This document shows positions 1 through 8,882 of a stretch of 64,000 nt of DNA, piece by piece (within the stretch, counting starts at the first letter, position 1; each line of letters begins with the position of its first letter). The stretch comes from Mycobacterium sp. M26 (GTDB lineage: Bacteria > Actinomycetota > Actinomycetes > Mycobacteriales > Mycobacteriaceae). The translations under genes and the position numbers were made by a program. Under the pieces are notes generated by a model that ran no database searches, was not told where the DNA came from, and was given only the letters and a program-made list of their open reading frames with translations. Where the stretch lies: the NCBI RefSeq assembly GCF_001494595.1, contig NZ_LN929908.1, positions 1,897,716 to 1,961,715 of the forward strand. The letters run 5' to 3'.

Positions 1-890
<890 letters not shown>

Positions 891-894
891 CAGC

Positions 895-1212
895 TCAGCC
901 GTCGGCCGGTTTGCGCATCGAGGCGCGGATCTCTTCGAGCTTGTCGTGCGCTGCGCGCTGACGGGCCTCGTACTGTTCCTCGATGCTGCGGCCCTCGGGA
1001 GTCTCGGCGTCCAATTCAGCTGAGCCGAGGGCGGTTCCGTAGCGCGTCTCAATCTTGTCGCGGACCGAGTCGAACGTCGGCACGCCGTCCGAGGTGTAGC
1101 CGGTGTCCACGGCGGGCGCGGTCGCCGGTGGCGGGGTCACCGGGGTCGGCGCGGGCGCCGGAGCCGGTTCCGGCTCGGGCTTGGCGTGGCGGGGGATGTA
1201 ATCGTCGGCCAT
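895..1212 (-). CDS. Small Pro/Ala-rich hypothetical protein (Rv1638A-like)
   Basis: A 105-residue hypothetical protein. It starts with MADDYIPRHAK, has a low-complexity Pro/Ala/Glu segment (about residues 12-35), and ends in a charged, probably helical region (SIEEQYEARQRAAHDKLEEIRASM). No signal peptide, membrane segment or catalytic motif is visible. It sits between uvrA and the membrane esterase, where M. tuberculosis has the small gene Rv1638A; I assign it by position and resemblance. A longer frame reaches 1287, but the extension is Arg/Pro-rich and unlike a coding start, so the ATG at 1212 was chosen. Function unknown. Confidence 0.7.
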   Translation of the reverse strand: MADDYIPRHAKPEPEPAPAPAPTPVTPPPATAPAVDTGYTSDGVPTFDSVRDKIETRYGTALGSAELDAETPEGRSIEEQYEARQRAAHDKLEEIRASMRKPADG

Positions 1213-1252
1213 AGCAGTCACCGTACTCCCGGCAGGTGCCCGCCCCGGCGGG

Positions 1253-2752
1253 TTAGCGCACCGCGGCCTGCAGTGGCGGCGGACCACCGGCCGCGGCGAT
1301 CGTCACCGGTCCCGGCGGTCGCACCGGCGGTACCGGCAACGCCACCGCCGGGACGTCCGGCGTCCCGATCTGGCCGGCCAGCCAGGGCAGCGAGGCAGTG
1401 AACACCCGCGCGGCGAACGGCCAGTCGTGTTTACCCGGCTGGGCCACCACCGCACAGTTGATCCCGTCCGCGCTGCCCAGGGCGCACAGCGTGTTGGCCG
1501 CGGCGGTTTGGTCGCCGGGGTTCGGGTTGGCATCCCGACCGCCCAGCCCGGTCGCGCTGACGGTGATCGTCTGCGGTGTGGTCGGCTGGCTGGAGGGACT
1601 GCCCGAGATGGCGAACCAGGCCGAAATATCTTGGTATCGGCCGTGCTTGGTGATCACGGTCGCCGGGTCGAAGGCGGCGTACGCCGCGGCGTCCCCGCCG
1701 AACAGCCGGTCGATGGTCTGGGTTTTGGTGCCCGAATTCGGGGCGAAGTCACCGGCGATGTCGACGATCGAACTGAACATGTCCGGATGCATGGTCGCCA
1801 GGTCGACGGCGCACGTGCCGCCCATCGACCAGCCGACGATGCCCCAGCGGGCACGGTCGGGGCTCACACCGAAGTTGGACTCCATGTACGGCACGACGTC
1901 CTTGGTGAGGTGGTCGGCGGCATTGCCGCGCGGACCGTTCACACACTCGGTGTCGTTGTTGAACGATCCGCCCGAGTCGACGAAGACGAATACCGGCGCA
2001 TTGCCATGGTGCGCGGCGGCGAACTGATCGATGGTCTTGATCGCATTGCCGGCCCGCATCCAGTCGGCCGGGGTGTTGAACTCCCCGCCGATCATCATGA
2101 CGGTCGGCAGTTTCGGCGGCGGGTCGGTGGCGAAGTAGGCCGGTGGCAGGTACACCCACTCGTTGCGGTGCTTGAACTGCGATGCGGTGGACGGGATGGA
2201 CACCGAGACCACCGTGCCGGTGGCCGGGATCGCATGGTGGGCGACCATCGCCGTCACGGTCGCGCGGTCGGTCTGATCGGGCAGTGGACCGGCGGTGAGC
2301 TGATTCCACGCCGTCTGCACGGTCGGGAAGTAGCCCACCCAGAGGTTGAGCATCAGCGCCGCCGACAGAGCGCACAGCGGTATCGCGAGCACCGACATGC
2401 CGCGGCGCCACCACCGCGCGCTGCGCCACCCCACGACCGCGACCGTCGCCGCCAGGCCGGTCACCGCGATCCATACCCACAGTTGTCGCGGCGCCGGGTC
2501 ACCGGCCAGGCCGTCGTCGGCGATGCTCCAGTAGGCGTAGCCGGCCAATGCGACGCCGACAGCGGCCGCCAGCGGCAGCCACAGCAGCCGCCAGCGCCGG
2601 CTTCGCCAGCCCACCGCCAGCACCAGCACCACGCCCGCGACGATCTGGGCGCTCAGTGGCACCCAGCCGTGCATCAACGAAATGTGTTGGTGGAACGGAC
2701 TCGCCGGGTCCGCGAGGAACGTGTCGGCGACCATCGTCGTCGAAGGTGTCAC
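1253..2752 (-). CDS. Membrane-anchored esterase (Rv1639c-like)
   Basis: A 499-residue protein with about four transmembrane segments in the first 150 residues and an extracytoplasmic esterase D/antigen-85-like alpha/beta-hydrolase domain after them. The nucleophile elbow GWSMGGTCA is intact, a VDSGGSFNNDTECVNG stretch precedes it, and a C-terminal PGKHDWPFA segment probably carries the catalytic histidine. The substrate is unknown; a cell-envelope ester is plausible by family. It lies 63 bp downstream of lysX on the same strand, so co-transcription is possible. The start is a GTG at 2752; an ATG at 2734 is an alternative. Its membrane and esterase region recurs as the C-terminal half of the fusion protein at 21340-23937, including the shared peptide ECVNGPRGNAADHL. 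Confidence 0.88.
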   Translation of the reverse strand: MTPSTTMVADTFLADPASPFHQHISLMHGWVPLSAQIVAGVVLVLAVGWRSRRWRLLWLPLAAAVGVALAGYAYWSIADDGLAGDPAPRQLWVWIAVTGLAATVAVVGWRSARWWRRGMSVLAIPLCALSAALMLNLWVGYFPTVQTAWNQLTAGPLPDQTDRATVTAMVAHHAIPATGTVVSVSIPSTASQFKHRNEWVYLPPAYFATDPPPKLPTVMMIGGEFNTPADWMRAGNAIKTIDQFAAAHHGNAPVFVFVDSGGSFNNDTECVNGPRGNAADHLTKDVVPYMESNFGVSPDRARWGIVGWSMGGTCAVDLATMHPDMFSSIVDIAGDFAPNSGTKTQTIDRLFGGDAAAYAAFDPATVITKHGRYQDISAWFAISGSPSSQPTTPQTITVSATGLGGRDANPNPGDQTAAANTLCALGSADGINCAVVAQPGKHDWPFAARVFTASLPWLAGQIGTPDVPAVALPVPPVRPPGPVTIAAAGGPPPLQAAVR

Positions 2753-2815
2753 CGCTCTATCGTGACGAAGGTTCCTTGAAGGTCGCTGTGAGGACGCCGT
2801 GAGCCGGCGTCAATT

Positions 2816-5800
2816 TCAGCGTGGTTTGGCCAGCGGGAAGGGCAGCGTCTCGCGGATGCTGCGCCCGGTGATCAACATGACGACGCGGTCCACACCCACG
2901 CCCAGCCCTCCGGTCGGGGGCATCGCGTACTCCATCGCCTGCAGGAAGTCCTCGTCGAGTTCCATCGCCTCGGGGTCACCGTCGGCGGCCAGCAGCGACT
3001 GCTCCTGCAGCCGGCGGCGCTGCTCCACCGGATCGGTGAGCTCGCTGTAGGCGGTGCCCAGCTCCACGCCCCAGGCCACCAGATCCCACCGCTCGGCGAC
3101 ACCGGGCTTGCTGCGGTGCGGCCGGGTCAGTGGCGAGACCGAGGTGGGGAAGTCGGTGTAGAACGTTGGCGCCTCGGTGCGGTCCTCGACCAGCCGCTCG
3201 TAGAGCTCCAGCACCACCGCGCCGGCGTCCCAGTGCGTCAGGTAGGGGACCGACGCGGCGTCGCACAGCCGGCGCAGCACCGGCAGCTCGGTCTGGGCGT
3301 CGATGTGCTCGCCGAGGGCCTCCGAGACGGCGTCGTGCACGGTCTTGACCGTCCACGTCCCGGAGATGTCAACCGGCTCCAGGGCGCCGTCGCCGCCGTC
3401 GGCCGGCCGCATCACCACCGCCGAGCCGTTGGCCGCGATCGCCGCGTTCTGGATCAGCTCGCGGCAGCCGTCGATCCACACCAGGTAGTCGGCGTGCGCC
3501 TGATACGCCTCCAACAGGGTGAACTCCGGGTTGTGGCTGAAATCCACACCCTCGTTGCGGAACGCCCGACCCAGCTCGAAGACCCGTTCCACACCGCCCA
3601 CGCAGAGCCTCTTGAGGTAGAGCTCGGGGGCGATGCGCAGGTAGAGGTCCAGGTCGTAGGCGTTGATGTGGGTGGTGAACGGTCGGGCGTTGGCTCCGCC
3701 GTGGATCTGCTGCAGGATCGGGGTCTCGACCTCCAGGAAACCCTTGGCGAACAACGTTTCCCGGATGGCGTGCAGCACATTGCTGCGGGCCCGGATCAGC
3801 TCGCGCGCTTCGGGGTTGATGGCCAGATCCACATAGCGGGCCCGCACCCTGGCCTCGGGGTCCTGCAGGCCTTTGCGTTTGTCGGGCAAGGGCCGCAAGC
3901 ACTTTCCGAGCATCCGCCAGTGCGCCACGATCAGCGACCGCGTGCCGTTCTTGCTGTAGCCCATGTGACCGCCGGCCTCGACCAGGTCCCCGAGATCCAC
4001 GCCGGCGAAATCCTCGGCAGCGCCGTCCAGCGCCGACTTGTCGAGCAGCAGCTGCACATCGCCGGACCAGTCCCGCAATTGGGCGAACACCACACCGCCG
4101 TAGTCGCGGGTGCGCAGGATCCGCCCGGCGACGGTGAGGGTGACGTCGTCGGCTTCGGCCAGGGCCTGGGCGACCGTGTGGGTCGGCGGCTTACCGACCG
4201 GGTAGGCGTCGATTCCGTTGTCCTGCAATGCCTTCAGCTTGGCCATCCGGACCCGGACCTGGTCGGGGAGCCGGGCTTCGGCGGATTCACCGGCCGGCTC
4301 GGCAGCGGGCCGGTCGGTGTCGGGGGCACTGCCGTCGGCATGCAGCCGGCCGCTGGCGGCAAGATCGTGCGGTACCGAGGAGCGGTGGCCGGTGTGCTGC
4401 TTGTTGCGCCGCGAGAACGGCAGGACCAGGAAGCCTTCGGCGATCACCGAGGCAACGCCGACCCGGGGGATCAGCCGGGCGTCCTCGTAGCAGGCGTAGC
4501 GCGGTACCCACTGCGGCTGGTACTTCATGTTGGACCGGTACAGCGTCTCCAGCTGCCACCACTTGGAGAAGAACACCAGCAGCGCCCGCCACAACCGTGC
4601 CACCGGGCCTGCGCCCAGCTGTGCGCCCTGCTCGAAGGCCGACCGGAACATCGCGAAGTTCAGCGAAACCCGGCTCACACCAATGTCTTCGGCGTTCTGC
4701 ATGAGGTCGCTGACCATCAGTTCGATGGTGCCGTTGGGGGACTGCGGGGAGCGGCGCATCAGATCCAGCGACAACCCGTTGTTGCCCCACGGCACGAGGG
4801 ACAGCATCGCCACCACCTCACCGGCATCTGACCCCGAGTCGCTTCGCTCCTGCCCACCGGAACCAGAAACGGCCTCCACCAGCAGGCAGTCCCCGTCGGC
4901 GGCGTCGCCGAGCCGGCCCAGCGCCATCGAGAAGCCCCGCTCGGTCTCGGTGTCACGCCAGGCGTCGGCGCGCTTGATCACCGCAGCCATCTCCTCGGCG
5001 GAGAAGTCGCGATGCCGGCGCATCCGCACGGTCAGCCCGGCGCGGCGGGCCCGGGTCACGGCCTGGCGGACCGCCCGCATGTCCGACCCGGACAGGTGGA
5101 ACTTGTCCGGATACAGGATGGCCTCGTCACCGAGTTGCAGGGCGTTGAGCCCGGCCTCCCGATACGCCTGCGCGCCGGTGGAACTGGCGCCCATCACACC
5201 CGGCGCCCATCCGTAGGTCTGGCACAGGTCCAGCCAGGCGCCGATGGCCTGCTGCCAGGCCCGCGGATCACCGATCGGGTCGCCACTGGCCAGGCACACC
5301 CCGACCTCGACGCGGTAGGTGATCGCGGCGCGGCCGCTCGGCGCGAACACCACCGACTTGTCCCGGCGGGTGGCGAAGTAGCCCAGCGAGTCGTTCTTGC
5401 CGTAGACCTCGAGCAGGCCGCGGATCGCCGACTCGTCCTCACCGGTGAGCGCGTTGTCGGCCTTCTGGGACTGGAACAGCACGATCGCGGCCACCATCAG
5501 GGCCACCGCCCCGAACAGGCCGAGTAGCGCGTTGACGAAGACGTGGGGGTGGCCGGTGAACGCGTCGGCACCCGCCCCGGCGAACGCGCCGACCCGGTTC
5601 AGCGCGTACCAGAACCGGTCTTCGCGGGCCAGTGTGCCGGGGAACAGTTCGAGCAGGCCCCAGCCGACCAGGGTGCCGATGGCCATCCCCGCGACCAGGG
5701 TGGCCGCCGCCTTGAGCAGGGCGCCGGATCGCACTCTGGCCCAGAACTCGCGGTAGGCCAGCAGCAGGAAGCCGACCGAGGCCACGTGGAAGACCAGGCC

Positions 5801-6148
5801 GATGACCTCGCCGACATCGACGGCGGCGGACTCTTCGCCGGTCAGCAGATCAACGGTGTTCCAGACCGCGGCCGCGACCATGTAGAAGACGAGGATCCAC
5901 CACGCGATCCGCTTGCGGGCGGCCAGCGCAGCGGCCAGCAGTCCGAGGACGAAGGCCCAGGCGAAGCTGGTGTCCGGGAAGTTGAAGATGTAGTCGTTGA
6001 TGAACTCGCGCGGCACCTTGATGATGTGCCGCAGCAGCGGCGAGACGCTGGACAGCAGCGACAGGGTCGCGATGACACCGATGATCCAGCCGGCTGCGGC
6101 GGGTACCCAGTGGAAGCGTGAGGTTGGCCGACTCGTGGTGACGGTCAT
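2816..6148 (-). CDS. lysX: LysX, lysylphosphatidylglycerol synthase / lysyl-tRNA synthetase
   Basis: A two-part enzyme of 1110 residues. The N-terminal part has several membrane helices (about residues 15-230) and an MprF-like DUF2156 transferase domain (about 240-560). The C-terminal part is a class II lysyl-tRNA synthetase with an OB fold (about 640-740), motif 2 (FRNEGVDFSHNPEFTLLE) and motif 3 (GLGVGVDRVVML). The family charges tRNA with lysine and moves it to phosphatidylglycerol, giving resistance to cationic peptides. Mycobacteria use it alongside a housekeeping LysS. A short coding repeat (GGQERSDSG, about residues 431-439) interrupts the linker and recurs in argD. The M. tuberculosis protein is somewhat longer (1172 aa from memory). 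Confidence 0.96.
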   Translation of the reverse strand: MTVTTSRPTSRFHWVPAAAGWIIGVIATLSLLSSVSPLLRHIIKVPREFINDYIFNFPDTSFAWAFVLGLLAAALAARKRIAWWILVFYMVAAAVWNTVDLLTGEESAAVDVGEVIGLVFHVASVGFLLLAYREFWARVRSGALLKAAATLVAGMAIGTLVGWGLLELFPGTLAREDRFWYALNRVGAFAGAGADAFTGHPHVFVNALLGLFGAVALMVAAIVLFQSQKADNALTGEDESAIRGLLEVYGKNDSLGYFATRRDKSVVFAPSGRAAITYRVEVGVCLASGDPIGDPRAWQQAIGAWLDLCQTYGWAPGVMGASSTGAQAYREAGLNALQLGDEAILYPDKFHLSGSDMRAVRQAVTRARRAGLTVRMRRHRDFSAEEMAAVIKRADAWRDTETERGFSMALGRLGDAADGDCLLVEAVSGSGGQERSDSGSDAGEVVAMLSLVPWGNNGLSLDLMRRSPQSPNGTIELMVSDLMQNAEDIGVSRVSLNFAMFRSAFEQGAQLGAGPVARLWRALLVFFSKWWQLETLYRSNMKYQPQWVPRYACYEDARLIPRVGVASVIAEGFLVLPFSRRNKQHTGHRSSVPHDLAASGRLHADGSAPDTDRPAAEPAGESAEARLPDQVRVRMAKLKALQDNGIDAYPVGKPPTHTVAQALAEADDVTLTVAGRILRTRDYGGVVFAQLRDWSGDVQLLLDKSALDGAAEDFAGVDLGDLVEAGGHMGYSKNGTRSLIVAHWRMLGKCLRPLPDKRKGLQDPEARVRARYVDLAINPEARELIRARSNVLHAIRETLFAKGFLEVETPILQQIHGGANARPFTTHINAYDLDLYLRIAPELYLKRLCVGGVERVFELGRAFRNEGVDFSHNPEFTLLEAYQAHADYLVWIDGCRELIQNAAIAANGSAVVMRPADGGDGALEPVDISGTWTVKTVHDAVSEALGEHIDAQTELPVLRRLCDAASVPYLTHWDAGAVVLELYERLVEDRTEAPTFYTDFPTSVSPLTRPHRSKPGVAERWDLVAWGVELGTAYSELTDPVEQRRRLQEQSLLAADGDPEAMELDEDFLQAMEYAMPPTGGLGVGVDRVVMLITGRSIRETLPFPLAKPR
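4832..4855 (-). repeat. 24-bp dispersed coding repeat, copy in lysX
   Basis: The minus strand reads GGGCAGGAGCGAAGCGACTC followed by GGGG. The same 24 bp occurs with one change at 47538-47561 inside argD. Here it encodes GGQERSDSG, in frame, in a poorly conserved linker of LysX, so it looks like a small repetitive element tolerated inside a gene. Confidence 0.65.
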
Positions 6149-6191
6149 AGGCCGCGAGGATATTCGCTCGGCCTGCTAAATGGGTGCACCG

Positions 6192-6527
6192 CTACCACAC
6201 GGGACCTGTGTACTTCTCGCCCGGACCGGTGCCGGGTTCCTCGGGTGCGGCGCTGGCCTCCCGGAAGGCGAGCTGCAGACTCTTCAGCCCGTCACGCACC
6301 GGGCCGGCATGCGGTCCCAGATACTCGGCCGAGGCGGTGACCAGGCCGGCCAGCGCGGTGATCAGCCGACGGGCCTCGTCCAGGTCGCGACGCTCGCTGG
6401 CGTCCGGATCGGGGTCGGCCAGACCCAGTTTCTCGGCGGCGGCGCTCATCAGCATGACCGCAGCCCGGGTGATGACCTCGACCGCCGGGATGTCGGCCAG
6501 GTCGCGGATGCTAGGGGAATCCGTCAT
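6192..6527 (-). CDS. DUF1844 family protein
   Basis: A 111-residue, mostly helical protein that I assign to DUF1844. It begins MTDSPSIRDLADIPAVEVIT, followed by RAAVMLMSAAAEKLGLADPD, which is typical of the family, and has a disordered acidic/Gly C-terminus. No enzymatic motif is visible and the role is unknown. The ATG at 6527 was chosen because the protein becomes family-like from there; the frame remains open to 6701 but that stretch is Arg/Pro-rich and overlaps the infC leader. It is transcribed divergently from infC. Confidence 0.82.
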   Translation of the reverse strand: MTDSPSIRDLADIPAVEVITRAAVMLMSAAAEKLGLADPDPDASERRDLDEARRLITALAGLVTASAEYLGPHAGPVRDGLKSLQLAFREASAAPEEPGTGPGEKYTGPVW

Positions 6528-6533
6528 GCCTGT

Positions 6534-6744
6534 TAGACTGGCATGCACGACCGTCCCGGCGTACGCCAGGGACAGCAAGTGGAGTCCCACTCCCACCGCC
6601 GGCCGCGGAATTCTCCGAAGGCCACGCGGTCCGGTCACAGATACCGTCACGGTATCTGTTCTGCGGTTTCGCAGGCAGCTCAGGCTGTGATCGGTCGGCA
6701 TTGGGCCCTGCTTCTACGCAGGGCCTTACTGTTCGGTTGAACAG
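6534..6744 (+). promoter_or_regulatory. Structured infC 5' leader with four hairpins
   Basis: The 300 bp between the DUF1844 start (6527) and infC (6828) has no convincing gene. A -10-like TAGACT lies at 6534-6539, with no clear -35. Four hairpins follow: 6638-6658 (arms CAGATACCGT/ACGGTATCTG, 1-nt centre), 6661-6674 (CTGCG, GTTT loop, CGCAG), 6704-6725 (GGCCCTGC, 6-nt loop, GCAGGGCC) and 6729-6744 (CTGTTC, GGTT loop, GAACAG). Such stacking upstream of an IF3-L35-L20 operon suggests an autoregulatory or attenuating leader, as known for infC operons elsewhere. The mechanism here is inferred. Confidence 0.6.
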
Positions 6745-6827
6745 TGTGCTGGTGGCGTGGTGTCCGCACCGCTGCTCCCGCCGTCACCGCGGGCGGTCAG
6801 CAGAGAAACGCTAACCAGGGAGGCCCC

Positions 6828-7427
<600 letters not shown>

Positions 7428-7449
7428 TAACGACGAGAACTGAGGACAC

Positions 7450-7644
7450 ATGCCCAAGGCCAAGACCCATAGCGGTGCCAGCAAGCGTTTCCGCAAGACG
7501 GGCACCGGCAAGATCGTGCGGCAGAAGGCGAACCGTCGCCACCTGCTCGAGCACAAGCCCAGCAAGCGGACCCGTCGCCTCGACGGCCGTACCGTGGTGG
7601 CCCCCAATGACACCCGGCGTGTCAACGCGATGCTGAACGGCTAA
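7450..7644 (+). CDS. rpmI: 50S ribosomal protein L35
   Basis: A 64-residue basic protein with the L35 start MPKAKTHSGASKRFRKTGTG and the RRHLLEHKPSKRTRRL core. It is a large-subunit ribosomal protein that binds 23S rRNA. It lies 22 bp after infC and 48 bp before rplT in the standard IF3-L35-L20 arrangement, so it is probably on the same transcript. Confidence 0.97.
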   Translation: MPKAKTHSGASKRFRKTGTGKIVRQKANRRHLLEHKPSKRTRRLDGRTVVAPNDTRRVNAMLNG

Positions 7645-7692
7645 GCGCCGTAACCCCTTTGCTTCTGACCGACCAAGAATAGGAACACCCCC

Positions 7693-8082
7693 ATGGCACG
7701 CGTGAAGCGCGCACTGAATGCCCAGAAGAAGCGGCGCACAGTACTGAAGGCGTCGAAGGGCTACCGCGGCCAGCGCTCGCGGCTCTACCGCAAGGCCAAA
7801 GAGCAGCAGCTGCATTCGTTGACCTACGCCTACCGGGACCGTCGTGCCCGCAAGGGCGAGTTCCGCAAGTTGTGGATCTCCCGCATCAACGCGGCCGCCC
7901 GCGCCAACGACATCACCTACAACCGGCTGATCCAGGGCCTGAAGGCCGCCGGTGTCGAGGTGGACCGCAAGAACCTCGCCGAGATCGCCGTCAGCGACCC
8001 GGCCGCGTTCACCGCGCTGGTCGAGGTGGCCAAGGCCGCCCTGCCGGAGGATGTCAACGCTCCCTCCGGTGAAGCCGCCTGA
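7693..8082 (+). CDS. rplT: 50S ribosomal protein L20
   Basis: A 129-residue L20, which binds 23S rRNA early in large-subunit assembly and acts as the autogenous repressor of this operon in some bacteria. Family signatures are [18 protein letters not shown] near the start and [20 protein letters not shown] in the middle. About ten extra residues at the C-terminus ([11 protein letters not shown]) are common in actinobacteria. The RBS AGGAACA precedes the ATG. The stop codon reads CTGA with the preceding base, which matters for the start of the next gene. Confidence 0.97.
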
Positions 8083-8111
8083 TAACGGCACTCACTGAAC
8101 GATCCGCCCGG

Positions 8112-8882
8112 GTGGTGGCTGCAGTAAAACTGCAGCGCCACACCGGGCGTCGTCGTGCTGGGCGCTTTCTGGCCGAAGGTCCCAACCTGGTGCAGGCCGC
8201 CGCCCGGCGCGGACTGGTCGACGAGGTCTTCGCCACCGAGGCTGCCGCGGAGCGGCACGCCGACCTGCTGGCCGGGCTGGCGGTGCAGCCGGTCACCGAG
8301 CGCGCCGCCAAGGCGCTCTCCGAGACGGTGACACCCTCCGGGCTGGTTGCGGTCTGCACGCTGCCCGAGACCGGCCTCGACGACGTGCTGAGCGGATCTC
8401 CGGCCCTGATCGCGGTCGCGGTGGATCTGTCCGAACCCGGCAATGCCGGGACGCTGATCCGGCTCGCCGACGCGATGGGCGCCGCAGCGGTGGTCTTCGC
8501 CGGGCACAGCGTCGATCCCTACAACGGCAAGTGCCTGCGGTCCTCGGCGGGCAGCATCTTCGACGTCCCGGTGGTGGTGGACGAGGACACTCCCGCCGTG
8601 TTCGCGCGGCTGAAATCTGCGGGCCTGCAGGTACTGGCGACGACCCTCGACGGCGATGTGGACCTCGACGACGCCGAGCAGATGCTGCGCGCCCCCACGG
8701 CGTGGGTGTTCGGGCCGGAGGCCCACGGCCTGTCACCGGAGCTGGCGGCACTGGCCGAGCACCGGGTGAGCATCACGATGGCCGGGGGAGCCGAGAGCCT
8801 CAATGTCGCTGCAGCAGCGGCGATCTGCCTCTACCAGAGCGCGCGGGCCCAGCGGCGGGCAGGCTCAGGCGAGCCGGGCTAG
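8112..8882 (+). CDS. tsnR: SpoU-family RNA 2'-O-methyltransferase (TsnR-like)
   Basis: A SPOUT (TrmH/SpoU) methyltransferase with an N-terminal substrate-binding domain (HTGRRRAGRFLAEGPNLV) and the C-terminal knot motifs DLSEPGNAGTLIRLADAMGA, WVFGPEAHGLS and MAGGAESLNVAAAAAI. The likely substrate is rRNA or tRNA ribose. The first conventional start is GTG 8112, giving 256 residues. The codons just upstream (from 8088) read ALTERSAR, which to my memory matches the family N-terminus. The true start may be a CTG at 8079 that overlaps the rplT stop (CTGA). It is translated with the ribosomal operon and its 3' end overlaps the convergent regulator by 18 bp. Confidence 0.88.
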   Translation: MVAAVKLQRHTGRRRAGRFLAEGPNLVQAAARRGLVDEVFATEAAAERHADLLAGLAVQPVTERAAKALSETVTPSGLVAVCTLPETGLDDVLSGSPALIAVAVDLSEPGNAGTLIRLADAMGAAAVVFAGHSVDPYNGKCLRSSAGSIFDVPVVVDEDTPAVFARLKSAGLQVLATTLDGDVDLDDAEQMLRAPTAWVFGPEAHGLSPELAALAEHRVSITMAGGAESLNVAAAAAICLYQSARAQRRAGSGEPG

